Assembly: GCA_018823325.1 (NCBI GenBank)
Contig: JAHJIJ010000006.1
Coordinates: 62,001-126,000, forward strand
Source of the DNA: Alphaproteobacteria bacterium
Lineage (GTDB): Bacteria; Pseudomonadota; Alphaproteobacteria; Sphingomonadales; Sphingomonadaceae
Direction of reading: 5' to 3'
Length of the DNA: 64,000 bases
The notes below the pieces were generated by a model. That model saw nothing but the letters and a program-made list of their open reading frames with translations. It was not told the origin of the DNA and searched no databases. This document shows, in pieces, positions 9,151 to 17,528 of this stretch; the first letter of the stretch is position 1, and each line of letters begins with the position of its first letter. Made by a program: the position numbers and the translations under genes.

Positions 9151-10311
9151 TCACTGGCCCTGGACCGGCGTTGCCTCGCGCAAGGCTTGTCGCAATGTGG
9201 CGTCAACCTTTCGGCCTGCGGCGTCGAGAGACAGTTCGGCGATCAAGTCCTCGCGAGCCGCCTCGGCTACCCGTTCGCGCCTCATCTCGTCGTCGATGAG
9301 CGTGGAGATTTGCTCAGCCCACCGGATTGCAAATTCCGGAGATCCGGTGCTTGCATCAATAAGATAACCGTTGTGGTCATCCTTGAAGAACAGTGGATGA
9401 TCGACATTTGGCGTGCTGATCGTTGGTACTTTGGCGTCGAGGTAAGCAAGCACCTTGCCAAATGACTTGCCGGCTCCAAACCCGTCGACCGAAATAACAG
9501 GATTCAGTCCGACTGATATTTCCTCAAGAGACTTCAGGAACAGGTCGTAGGCCATATATGGCTTCGGAGCGATATTGACGCCTTTTGCTTTGAATTGTTC
9601 CACAAGTTCACAGAAGCCGGTGTCGGCCATGTCCCCATAAATACGGAACTCGACATCGGCACGTCGCAGGGCGACCAGTCGCATGACGTCCAGAACGAAG
9701 GAGGCTTCCTTTGGGTAGCGATGTGGCCCGCTGCTTGCCCATGCCACGATATGGGCGCGCCCGGATTGCGGGCGAACGGGGGCGGCACGAACCGGCGTGC
9801 CGGTCCAGACGATGTCGACCGAGGAATGATGCTGCCTGCACCAGTCAGCGGTGTATTTGCTGCCGGCAATCACTCGCCTGCTTCCCTTCATACATTCCAG
9901 GATGCGCTGTTCCTGAGCGGGATCGAGAAAATCGGCGTCATCAATGTCGAAAACGATCGGCGTGTCGCCGTAGTGCTTCGGAAGATTGGCCGGATGCCGG
10001 GATTTTTGAATGAGGATGATGTCGGGCCGGAACGCCGCCGCAATTCTCTGGCGGGCCTGCCTCGAAAGCGATTTATGGCAGATGATCGTCGCCCACCCGT
10101 TGGCGGCGAGGTGATCTGCAATATTGTACGCGCGAAGCAACGAAGAGCCGACTTGCCTGTCATGGCTCGGCAAAATCATGACCCTGGGTTTGGCGCCCCG
10201 GTTTTTGACGATTTCGCCATAGAGCTTCAATTCCCTCATTAGAGGGCCAAGCGCCGATCTAAAGCGTCCGGACAGCATTGAGGTCATCAGCCGTGTTTGG
10301 CTGACGACCAT
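9151..10311 (-). CDS. Glycosyltransferase, GT4-like
   Basis: A 386-residue protein with a GT-B layout. The N-terminal domain (about 40-180) has PRVMILPSHDRQVGSSLLRA and the acidic FDIDDADF segment that is common in sphingomonad and rhizobial surface glycosyltransferases. The C-terminal donor domain has VEFRIYGDMAD, a loop ending in PYMAYDLFLKSL, and the ISVGLNPV and GKSFGKVLAYLDAKVPTIST region. The substrate is unknown. It is divergent from dnaK across a 306-bp gap. It and the gene at 7409 share a fold but not obvious close similarity. Its GC content appears lower than that of neighbouring core genes. Confidence 0.8.
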   Translation of the reverse strand: MVVSQTRLMTSMLSGRFRSALGPLMRELKLYGEIVKNRGAKPRVMILPSHDRQVGSSLLRAYNIADHLAANGWATIICHKSLSRQARQRIAAAFRPDIILIQKSRHPANLPKHYGDTPIVFDIDDADFLDPAQEQRILECMKGSRRVIAGSKYTADWCRQHHSSVDIVWTGTPVRAAPVRPQSGRAHIVAWASSGPHRYPKEASFVLDVMRLVALRRADVEFRIYGDMADTGFCELVEQFKAKGVNIAPKPYMAYDLFLKSLEEISVGLNPVISVDGFGAGKSFGKVLAYLDAKVPTISTPNVDHPLFFKDDHNGYLIDASTGSPEFAIRWAEQISTLIDDEMRRERVAEAAREDLIAELSLDAAGRKVDATLRQALREATPVQGQ

Positions 10312-10489
10312 CGCCTACCGTTCCAATCCGGGAAACGAGCGCGATTTTTTGCCACGCGACCTTGCGCTGTCAATTTTGCAAATCTCACATGCACCTCACG
10401 CCGATGTTGTTCCCGCAGCCGGCCCGTCGATGGACGAGTGGGCGTACCAGCGGAAAAGCCCGCTTGCCAGCCGCTAAATCACTTCGGCT

Positions 10490-10520
10490 CTTGTTGCGCG
10501 AAAACACCCTCCTATATCGG
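10490..10520 (+). promoter_or_regulatory. Sigma-32 heat-shock promoter of dnaK
   Basis: CTTG (10490-10493), a 17-bp spacer, then CCTATATCGG (10511-10520). This fits the alphaproteobacterial RpoH form CTTG-N17-CYTATNTNNG at every specified position. It sits about 97 bp before the dnaK ATG in the 306-bp gap (10312-10617), which holds no other gene that I can see. Confidence 0.8.
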
Positions 10521-10617
10521 CGCGGTCAACGGGATGGTTTCGGCCTGAGTGCGGAGCCGCCCCGGTAGCGGCCCAATTCCGGGCGCTCAACTACACATGG
10601 GGTACAAGAGGGCAAAT

Positions 10618-12525
10618 ATGGCTAAGGTTATCGGTATTGATCTCGGCACCACGAACAGCTGCGTCGCCGTGATGGACGGCGGCAAGCCGAAAGTGATCGA
10701 GAATGCGGAAGGCGCGCGCACGACGCCCTCCATCGTGGCATTCGCCAAGGATGGCGAGCGGCTTGTCGGCCAGCCGGCCAAGCGTCAGGCCGTGACCAAT
10801 CCGGATAACACCATCTCGGCCGTGAAGCGCCTGATCGGGCGCCGGTTCGACGATCCCACGACCAAGAAGGACATGGAGCTCGTCTCCTACACCATCGCGA
10901 AGGGCCCCAATGGCGACGCGTGGGTGAAGGCCGGCGGACAGGATTACAGCCCCTCGCAAATTTCCGCCTTCATTCTGCAGAAGATGAAGGAAACCGCCGA
11001 GAGCTATCTTGGCGAGACCGTGACGCAGGCCGTCATCACCGTGCCCGCCTACTTCAACGACGCGCAGCGCCAGGCGACCAAGGACGCCGGCCAGATTGCG
11101 GGCCTTGAAGTGCTCCGCATCATCAACGAGCCGACCGCGGCCGCGCTCGCCTACGGGCTTGAGAAGAGCGAAGGTAAGACCATCGCGGTCTATGACCTCG
11201 GCGGCGGCACCTTCGACATCTCGATCCTCGAGATCGGCGATGGCGTGTTCGAGGTGAAGTCCACCAATGGCGATACCTTCCTCGGCGGTGAGGACTTCGA
11301 CTCCAAGATCGTCGAGTATCTCGCAGACAGCTTCAAGAAGGATGAGGGTATTGACCTGCGCAGCGACAAGCTGGCGCTGCAGCGCCTGAAGGAAGCTGCC
11401 GAGAAGGCCAAGATCGAGCTTTCCAGCGCGCAGACGACGGAAGTGAACCTGCCGTTCATCACCGCCGATGCCACTGGGCCGAAGCATCTCGTCAAGACCA
11501 TCAGCCGTTCGGATCTGGAGCGTCTGGTCGAGGAACTCATCAAGCGTACGCTGGAACCGTGCAAGAAGGCACTGGCCGATGCCGGCGTTTCCTCGGGCGA
11601 AATTCACGACGTGGTGCTCGTTGGTGGCATGACCCGCATGCCCCGCGTGCGTGAAGTGGTGAAGGACTTCTTCGGCAAGGAGCCGCATACCGGTGTGAAC
11701 CCGGACGAAGTCGTCGCCATGGGCGCGGCGATCCAGGCCGGCGTGCTGCAGGGTGACGTCAAGGACGTGCTGCTGCTCGACGTGACGCCGCTGAGCCTCG
11801 GCATCGAGACGTTGGGTGGCGTGTTCACCCGCATGATCGATCGCAACACCACGATCCCGGCCAAGAAGAGCCAGGTCTACTCGACCGCTGACGATAATCA
11901 GCAGGCCGTGACCATCCGCGTCTTCCAGGGCGAGCGTGAGATGGCGGCGGACAACAAGCTGCTCGGCCAGTTCGATCTGGTCGGCATTCCGCCGGCACCG
12001 CGTGGCGTGCCGCAGATCGAGGTCACGTTCGACATCGACGCCAACGGCATCGTGAACGTGTCCGCCAAGGACAAGGGCACCGGCAAGGAGCAGCAGATCA
12101 AGATCCAGGCTTCCGGTGGCCTCAGCGATGCGGACATCGATCAGATGGTGAAGGATGCCGAGCGCTTTGCCGAGGAAGACAAGAAGCGTCGCGAGGGCGC
12201 CGAGGCGAAGAACAACGCCGAGAGCCTGATCCACACGACTGAGCGCCAGCTCGCCGAGCATGGTGACAAGGTGGACGAAACGCTCAAGGGCGAGATCGAG
12301 ACGGCTGTCGCCGCGGCCAAGAGCGCCGTCGAGGGCGGCGACGTCGAGGCGATGAAGACCAAGACGCAGGAATTGGCGCAGGTCTCCATGAAGCTCGGCC
12401 AGGCGATTTATGAGAAAGAGCAGGCCGCTTCCGCTTCGCCGGGTGCGGAAGGTGCCGCGCAGAAGGCAGATGATGACGTCGTTGACGCCGAGTTCTCGGA
12501 AGTCGATGAGGACAACAAAGCCTGA
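10618..12525 (+). CDS. dnaK: Chaperone DnaK (Hsp70)
   Basis: Hsp70 chaperone of 635 residues. It starts [18 protein letters not shown] at 10618 behind AGAGGG. The ATPase signatures [15 protein letters not shown] and [13 protein letters not shown] are intact. The C-terminal substrate domain is followed by an acidic tail ([18 protein letters not shown]). dnaJ follows after 72 bp with a strong hairpin in the gap. An upstream sigma-32 promoter indicates heat-shock control. Confidence 0.99.
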   Translation: MAKVIGIDLGTTNSCVAVMDGGKPKVIENAEGARTTPSIVAFAKDGERLVGQPAKRQAVTNPDNTISAVKRLIGRRFDDPTTKKDMELVSYTIAKGPNGDAWVKAGGQDYSPSQISAFILQKMKETAESYLGETVTQAVITVPAYFNDAQRQATKDAGQIAGLEVLRIINEPTAAALAYGLEKSEGKTIAVYDLGGGTFDISILEIGDGVFEVKSTNGDTFLGGEDFDSKIVEYLADSFKKDEGIDLRSDKLALQRLKEAAEKAKIELSSAQTTEVNLPFITADATGPKHLVKTISRSDLERLVEELIKRTLEPCKKALADAGVSSGEIHDVVLVGGMTRMPRVREVVKDFFGKEPHTGVNPDEVVAMGAAIQAGVLQGDVKDVLLLDVTPLSLGIETLGGVFTRMIDRNTTIPAKKSQVYSTADDNQQAVTIRVFQGEREMAADNKLLGQFDLVGIPPAPRGVPQIEVTFDIDANGIVNVSAKDKGTGKEQQIKIQASGGLSDADIDQMVKDAERFAEEDKKRREGAEAKNNAESLIHTTERQLAEHGDKVDETLKGEIETAVAAAKSAVEGGDVEAMKTKTQELAQVSMKLGQAIYEKEQAASASPGAEGAAQKADDDVVDAEFSEVDEDNKA

Positions 12526-12540
12526 TAAAACAGAAATGTC

Positions 12541-12572
12541 GCCCGGCCAGCCGATGATCTGGCTGGCCGGGC
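12541..12572 (+). other. Perfect hairpin between dnaK and dnaJ
   Basis: GCCCGGCCAGCC (12541-12552) and GGCTGGCCGGGC (12561-12572) form a perfect 12-bp stem with an 8-nt loop. No T-run follows, so it is more likely an RNA processing or stabilising element, or a partial attenuator that lowers dnaJ relative to dnaK, than a full terminator. Confidence 0.8.
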
Positions 12573-12597
12573 CACGACTTGGGACTGCTGCGGGGCA

Positions 12598-13734
12598 ATG
12601 AGTAGCAAGACGGATTATTATGAGCTGCTCGAAGTCGAGCGGACTGCGGATGGCGCGACAATCAAGTCAGCCTATCGCAAGCTCGCCATGCAGTGTCACC
12701 CGGATCGCAATCCGGGCTGCAAGGACAGCGAAGCGAAGTTCAAGGCCATCAATGAGGCCTATGACTGCCTGAAGGACGAGCAGAAGCGCGCGGCATATGA
12801 CCGCTTTGGCCATGCAGCGTTCGAGCAGGGCGGCATGGGCGGCGGTGGCCGGGGCGGTCACGCCGGTTTCTCTGACTTCTCCGATATTTTCGAGACGATC
12901 TTCGGCGACGGCTTTGCCGGTGGCGGCGGTGGGCGCCAGCAGACGCGGCGCGGCGCGGACCTGCGCTACGACATGGAAATCTCGCTGGAAGATGCGTTCC
13001 ATGGCCGCGAGACGACGATCGAGATCGAAGTCTCGACCCAGTGCGAGGCTTGCGACGGCAGTGGCGCCGAGCCCGGCACCAGTGCTGAGACCTGCCCGAC
13101 CTGTGCCGGCCACGGAAAGGTGCGCGCGCAGCAGGGCTTCTTCGTCATTGAGCGGACCTGCCCGAGTTGCCATGGCGCGGGTCAAAGGATCAAATCACCT
13201 TGCCGCGCCTGCCGTGGCGAGGGCCGTGTGGACAAGCGCCGCTCGCTCGACGTGAATGTGCCGGCGGGCGTCGACGAAGGCACGCGCATTCGACTCTCCG
13301 GACAAGGCGAGGCTGGACCGCGCGGCGCGCCGGCTGGCGATCTCTACATCTTCCTGCATGTGAAGCGGCATCGGATCTTCGAGCGGGAAGGGACCAACCT
13401 GTTCTGCCGCGTGCCGATCAGCTTCACGCTTGCCGCGCTCGGCGGCACGATCGAGGTGCCGGGGCTGGACGGCGAGGATCACGAGATCCGCATTCCCGCT
13501 GGTATTCAGTCCGGCAAGCAACTGCGTCAGCGCGGCGCTGGCATGCCCGTGCTCAATGCGCGTGGGCGGGGCGATCTGGTCATCCAGATCGAGGTGGAGA
13601 CGCCGACGAAGCTCTCCGCACGACAGAAGGAATTGCTCGAGGAATTCCGGGCGACGGAGACGGGCGAGGAATGCCCGCAGTCGAGTGGATTCTTCAGCAA
13701 GATCAAGAATGTGTGGAGTGATTTGACGGATTGA
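12598..13734 (+). CDS. dnaJ: Chaperone DnaJ (Hsp40)
   Basis: Type I Hsp40 of 378 residues, cochaperone of DnaK. The J domain has the HPD motif at 34-36 (QCHPDRNP), followed by a Gly-rich linker ([14 protein letters not shown]). Four zinc-binding repeats follow: [24 protein letters not shown] and CRACRGEG. The C-terminal substrate domains are complete. A GGGG just upstream of the ATG can serve as ribosome binding site. Confidence 0.99.
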   Translation: MSSKTDYYELLEVERTADGATIKSAYRKLAMQCHPDRNPGCKDSEAKFKAINEAYDCLKDEQKRAAYDRFGHAAFEQGGMGGGGRGGHAGFSDFSDIFETIFGDGFAGGGGGRQQTRRGADLRYDMEISLEDAFHGRETTIEIEVSTQCEACDGSGAEPGTSAETCPTCAGHGKVRAQQGFFVIERTCPSCHGAGQRIKSPCRACRGEGRVDKRRSLDVNVPAGVDEGTRIRLSGQGEAGPRGAPAGDLYIFLHVKRHRIFEREGTNLFCRVPISFTLAALGGTIEVPGLDGEDHEIRIPAGIQSGKQLRQRGAGMPVLNARGRGDLVIQIEVETPTKLSARQKELLEEFRATETGEECPQSSGFFSKIKNVWSDLTD

Positions 13735-13773
13735 TCGCTGAGCTGAGGGCTCGGGGTTTTGTGGGGGTGGGGT

Positions 13774-14877
13774 ATGGAAGTTACGGAGCACGTTCGGCGT
13801 GCGCGTCTGATTCCAGACGATCTAAAGATCAATAACTTCGATTTCTTGAGAGTTTTTCTCGCGATTTCAGTCGTCTGGTCTCATTGTTTCGCACTTTATT
13901 TCGGGAGTGAGGAGAATGAGCCGGTCTCCATGCTGCTGAACGGCGTGTATAATACCGGCAACATAGCTGTGCGCGCTTTTTTCTGCATCAGCGGCTTTCT
14001 TATAACTGCCAGCTACCTTCAGAGCAAATCTCTCTACTCTTATTTCAGCAAGAGAGTTCTCAGGATCTACCCGGGCTACATCGTGTGTGTGATGATATGC
14101 TCATTTATCGTCATTCCCGCCTTCTCGACCCGCGTCGCGCTCGATCTAACACAAGCGATTCGCACAATCGCGACATCCTTCCTTCTGCATGGTGAATTCC
14201 CGCTATCGAACGCGTTCGATAGTCATCCTGTTACGGCGGTCAATGGCTCCTTGTGGAGCATACCATTTGAGTTCTGGTGCTATATCGGCATCGCTGCATT
14301 AGGTATCTTTAAAATACTAAAAAGCCGGCAGCTCGTTTTGCTAATCGCTGTAGCATTTACAATGTCCCGGGTATTTTTGGATGTCTATGGCCTCAATCCA
14401 GGTCTTGGTATCATCGGGGATATATTCGGCTGGCCGTATTTGTGGACCTCGGTTGCGCCCTGCTTTCTTTCTGGCTCCCTTGTTTATTTGTACAAGGAGG
14501 AATTGCCTAGGGATGCAAGAATTCTAATTATACTTGTAACATCTGCCATAGTATTTTCACAAGTTTCAAAGATATTCGCGCAAGCCATTTTCCCATACTG
14601 CCTCGCATATTTGATATTTTATTTTTCTTACTCTAAAATAAAGATGCCTGATGCGAAGTATGGTGACTTCAGCTACGGAGCATACCTCTATAGTTTCCCA
14701 ATTCAGCAGATGCTGCTGACTGTTGGTTTGCCATTTGTCGCTTATGTACCGACCGCTATTTTGCTTTCGCTTTTTGCGGGCGTTTTAAGTTGGTGGGTGA
14801 TTGAGCGTCACTTCCTGAGGCGACCGAAGAGTAAGGTTATCGACAAAGCTGCTATAGCGCCGTTAGCCACCGAGTAA
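13774..14877 (+). CDS. Acyltransferase 3 family membrane protein
   Basis: A 367-residue integral membrane acyltransferase of the OafA/NodX type, which acetylates or acylates surface sugars. The signature NNFDFLRVFLAISVVWSHCF near the N-terminus supplies the conserved Arg and His, and KRVLRIYPGY is the second family motif. About ten membrane helices follow. I use the ATG at 13774 behind GGGGGTGGGG. The gene is strikingly AT-rich from about 14,250 to 14,700 compared with everything around it, which suggests recent acquisition. The neighbours, dnaJ and a short-chain dehydrogenase gene, are unrelated. The specific acceptor is unknown. Confidence 0.88.
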   Translation: MEVTEHVRRARLIPDDLKINNFDFLRVFLAISVVWSHCFALYFGSEENEPVSMLLNGVYNTGNIAVRAFFCISGFLITASYLQSKSLYSYFSKRVLRIYPGYIVCVMICSFIVIPAFSTRVALDLTQAIRTIATSFLLHGEFPLSNAFDSHPVTAVNGSLWSIPFEFWCYIGIAALGIFKILKSRQLVLLIAVAFTMSRVFLDVYGLNPGLGIIGDIFGWPYLWTSVAPCFLSGSLVYLYKEELPRDARILIILVTSAIVFSQVSKIFAQAIFPYCLAYLIFYFSYSKIKMPDAKYGDFSYGAYLYSFPIQQMLLTVGLPFVAYVPTAILLSLFAGVLSWWVIERHFLRRPKSKVIDKAAIAPLATE

Positions 14878-15004
14878 CGTCGACGATTCATTGCCTCATG
14901 CTGTGCACCACTGTTCAGCAGAAGACGTGGCGGTGCCCGCCATCATGATTTGAGGCCGGGTGACGATAACCTGACCAACCGCGATCGCCGGTTTTTCACG
15001 TGCG

Positions 15005-15733
15005 TTACCGCGGCAAATCCACCCGGGTGCCATCCGCTGCGTCGCTCGCCACCAGATCGGCAATCGCGCGGCCCACGACATCGGGCGTTTTCAGCGTCGC
15101 CGGGTCTTCGCCGGGATAGGCGCGGGCGCGCATGGTCGTGCGGGTGGGGCCGGGGTTGACGATGTGGGTGCGGATCTTCGAGATCCTGGCCACTTCCTGT
15201 CCATAAGCGCTGACAAGCACGTCCTGCGCGGCCTTGGACGCGCCATAGGCGCCCCAATAGGCGCGGGGTGCGCCGGCTGCGACGCCCGTGGAGAGGGCGA
15301 TCACGCGTGCGTCGACGCTTTGGCGCAGCATGGCATCGAACGCCGCGATCAACGCCTGGGTCGAGGCGATGTTGAGCGTGAGCTGACGCGCAAATTCCTT
15401 AGTGTCGATGGCGGGCACGGCGGCCAGCGTGCCGAGCGTGGCGGCATTGAGCACGAGTACGTCGAGCGCGCTCCAGCGTTCACCGATTGCCTTGGCCAAC
15501 CGCCCGATGCTCTCGCCATCAGTGAGGTCGAGGGGGGCGATGGTCGCACTCCCGCCGACGGCGTGGATCTTTTCTTCCACTGCCTCAAGGTCCGGCACGG
15601 ACCGGGCGACAAGGACGACATGAGCGCCGTCGCGCGCCAGTTCGATGGCGGTGGCCGCACCGATGCCCCGGCTCGCGCCGGTGACGAGGGCAAGGCGTCC
15701 GGCGAGGGGCCGGCTGTCGGTCGTATCGGTCAT
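15005..15733 (-). CDS. Short-chain dehydrogenase/reductase
   Basis: Classical SDR of 242 residues. The cofactor motif TGASRGIG is at 18-25, the NAA motif is at 96-98, and the catalytic Ser148, Tyr163 and Lys167 (YGASK) are in place. The Arg at position 44 (VARS) after the second strand favours NADP. The substrate is unknown. It follows purF by 17 bp on the same strand and is probably cotranscribed with it. Confidence 0.9.
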   Translation of the reverse strand: MTDTTDSRPLAGRLALVTGASRGIGAATAIELARDGAHVVLVARSVPDLEAVEEKIHAVGGSATIAPLDLTDGESIGRLAKAIGERWSALDVLVLNAATLGTLAAVPAIDTKEFARQLTLNIASTQALIAAFDAMLRQSVDARVIALSTGVAAGAPRAYWGAYGASKAAQDVLVSAYGQEVARISKIRTHIVNPGPTRTTMRARAYPGEDPATLKTPDVVGRAIADLVASDAADGTRVDLPR

Positions 15734-15750
15734 GCTGTCTCCGCTCCGGC

Positions 15751-17214
15751 TCAGACGACGCGTTCGCGCAGCAGTTCGAGCTGGTTCACTTCGGCCTGAT
15801 CGTCGAAGTCGGTGAGGGTGGTGGGATAGTCGCCAGTGAAGCAGGCATCGCAATATTGCGGCTGATTGCCTTCACGTCGGCTCTCGCCAACGGCGCGGTA
15901 AAGCCCCTCGATGGAGACGAAGGCGAGGCTGTCGGCATGAATAAAGGAACACATCTGCGCGACGTCCATGCGGTGCGCGAGCAGCTTGGCCCGTTCGGGC
16001 GTGTCGACGCCATAGAAACAGCTGTGCCGGGTCGGTGGGCTGGCGATGCGCATATGCACTTCCCTGGCACCCGCCTCGCGCATCATCTGCACGATCTTGA
16101 GGCTGGTGGTGCCGCGCACGATCGAATCGTCGATCAGCACGATGCGCTTGCCGTCAATCAGCGCGCGATTGGCATTGTGCTTGAGCTTCACGCCCAAGTG
16201 GCGAACCTTGTCGCCCGGCTGGATGAAGGTGCGCCCGACATAGTGCGAGCGGATGATGCCCAGCTCGAAGGGGATGCCCGATTCCTGCGCATAGCCGATG
16301 GCCGCAGGGACGCCGCTATCCGGTACGGGAATGACGAGATCGGCATCCACCGGGCTCTCGATGGCGAGTTGCGCGCCGATGCCCTTGCGCACGGAATAGA
16401 CGCTGTTGCCATCCACGATGGAATCGGGGCGAGCGAAATAGACATGCTCGAAGATGCAGGGCCGCGCCTGCGCTGCGTCACCGAAGGGACGATGCGAGCG
16501 GATTTCGCAGCCATGGGTCACGACAATCAACTCGCCGGGTTCGACCTGCCGGATATATTCTGCGCCGACCACATCGAAGGCCACCGTCTCGGACGCAAAG
16601 ATAATCGCATCGCCGAGCCGACCCATGACCAGTGGCCGGATGCCGAGCGGATCGCGGCAGGCAATCATGCCCTCGGGCGTGAGGCAGATCAGCGAATAGG
16701 CGCCTTCCACCTGCTTGAGCGCATCGATGAACCGATCGAGCAGGGTGCGGTAGCGGGACTTGGCGACGAGGTGAATGATCACCTCGGTATCGCTGGTCGA
16801 CTGGAAGATCGCGCCATCACGCACCAGCCGCTTGCGCAGGTTCATGGCGTTGGAGATGTTGCCATTATGCGCGACGGCAAAGCCGCCGGACGACAGCTCG
16901 GCATAAAGCGGCTGCACGTTGCGCAGAGCCGTCTCGCCGGTTGTCGAATAGCGGACATGGCCGCAGGCGACATGGCCCGCGAGCTGGCGGATGATATCAT
17001 CCTTGTCGAAATTCCCCGCGACGTGGCCCATGGCCCGGTGCGTGTGGAATTCCTCGCCGTCCCAGCTCGTTATGCCGGCAGCTTCCTGCCCGCGATGCTG
17101 GAGGGCGTGAAGGCCCAGCGCCACCATGGCGGAGGCTGTGTCGGCGCCATATACGCCAAAGACGCCGCACTCTTCGCGCAGCTTGTCGTCATCAAATGGG
17201 TGCGTGGTCAGCAT
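15751..17214 (-). CDS. purF: Amidophosphoribosyltransferase PurF
   Basis: First committed enzyme of purine synthesis, transferring glutamine amide nitrogen to PRPP; 487 residues. The nucleophile is Cys16 (LREECGVFG), so there is a short propeptide, as in the Bacillus-type enzyme. The PRPP-binding motif is VLIDDSIVRGTTS. Cysteines near the C-terminus (YCDACFTGDYP) and elsewhere fit the 4Fe-4S cluster of that type. I use the ATG at 17214; an ATG 12 nt earlier is also possible. A 314-bp gap (17215-17528) separates it from the divergent glucose dehydrogenase gene. Confidence 0.97.
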   Translation of the reverse strand: MLTTHPFDDDKLREECGVFGVYGADTASAMVALGLHALQHRGQEAAGITSWDGEEFHTHRAMGHVAGNFDKDDIIRQLAGHVACGHVRYSTTGETALRNVQPLYAELSSGGFAVAHNGNISNAMNLRKRLVRDGAIFQSTSDTEVIIHLVAKSRYRTLLDRFIDALKQVEGAYSLICLTPEGMIACRDPLGIRPLVMGRLGDAIIFASETVAFDVVGAEYIRQVEPGELIVVTHGCEIRSHRPFGDAAQARPCIFEHVYFARPDSIVDGNSVYSVRKGIGAQLAIESPVDADLVIPVPDSGVPAAIGYAQESGIPFELGIIRSHYVGRTFIQPGDKVRHLGVKLKHNANRALIDGKRIVLIDDSIVRGTTSLKIVQMMREAGAREVHMRIASPPTRHSCFYGVDTPERAKLLAHRMDVAQMCSFIHADSLAFVSIEGLYRAVGESRREGNQPQYCDACFTGDYPTTLTDFDDQAEVNQLELLRERVV

Positions 17215-17480
17215 GGCTCTACTCATAGCCGACGGGGTGCGATTCCCGCCGCGTCGCGATCCTCGTTGCCGCGCATATAGGAAGGTCGAACGGCTTTGTC
17301 GCCCCATTGTCGCAATAAAGGTGGAGAATGGGGCAAAGCTGCAACGCCGGGCGGCGACGAGAGTCGCCATATGCCGCGCACCTGGCCGGAAACCCGGGGT
17401 GCGTGCCTGTCGAAAGATTTGCGCAGGCCCTGTGCGGGTGGCGGGCCGTCGGCACCGGATTGACCCTGCACCTTAGAGAT

Positions 17481-17506
17481 GGAACCATTGGCGCCTCGGG
17501 TCTGTT
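17481..17506 (+). promoter_or_regulatory. Possible EcfG-type promoter of the glucose dehydrogenase gene
   Basis: GGAAC (17481-17485), 17 bp, then TGTT (17503-17506), one mismatch from the CGTT consensus. It ends 22 bp before the ATG. This is weaker evidence than for the three exact matches elsewhere in the window. Confidence 0.3.
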
Positions 17507-17528
17507 TCGTCCGCAAAGGGAGAAGCCG

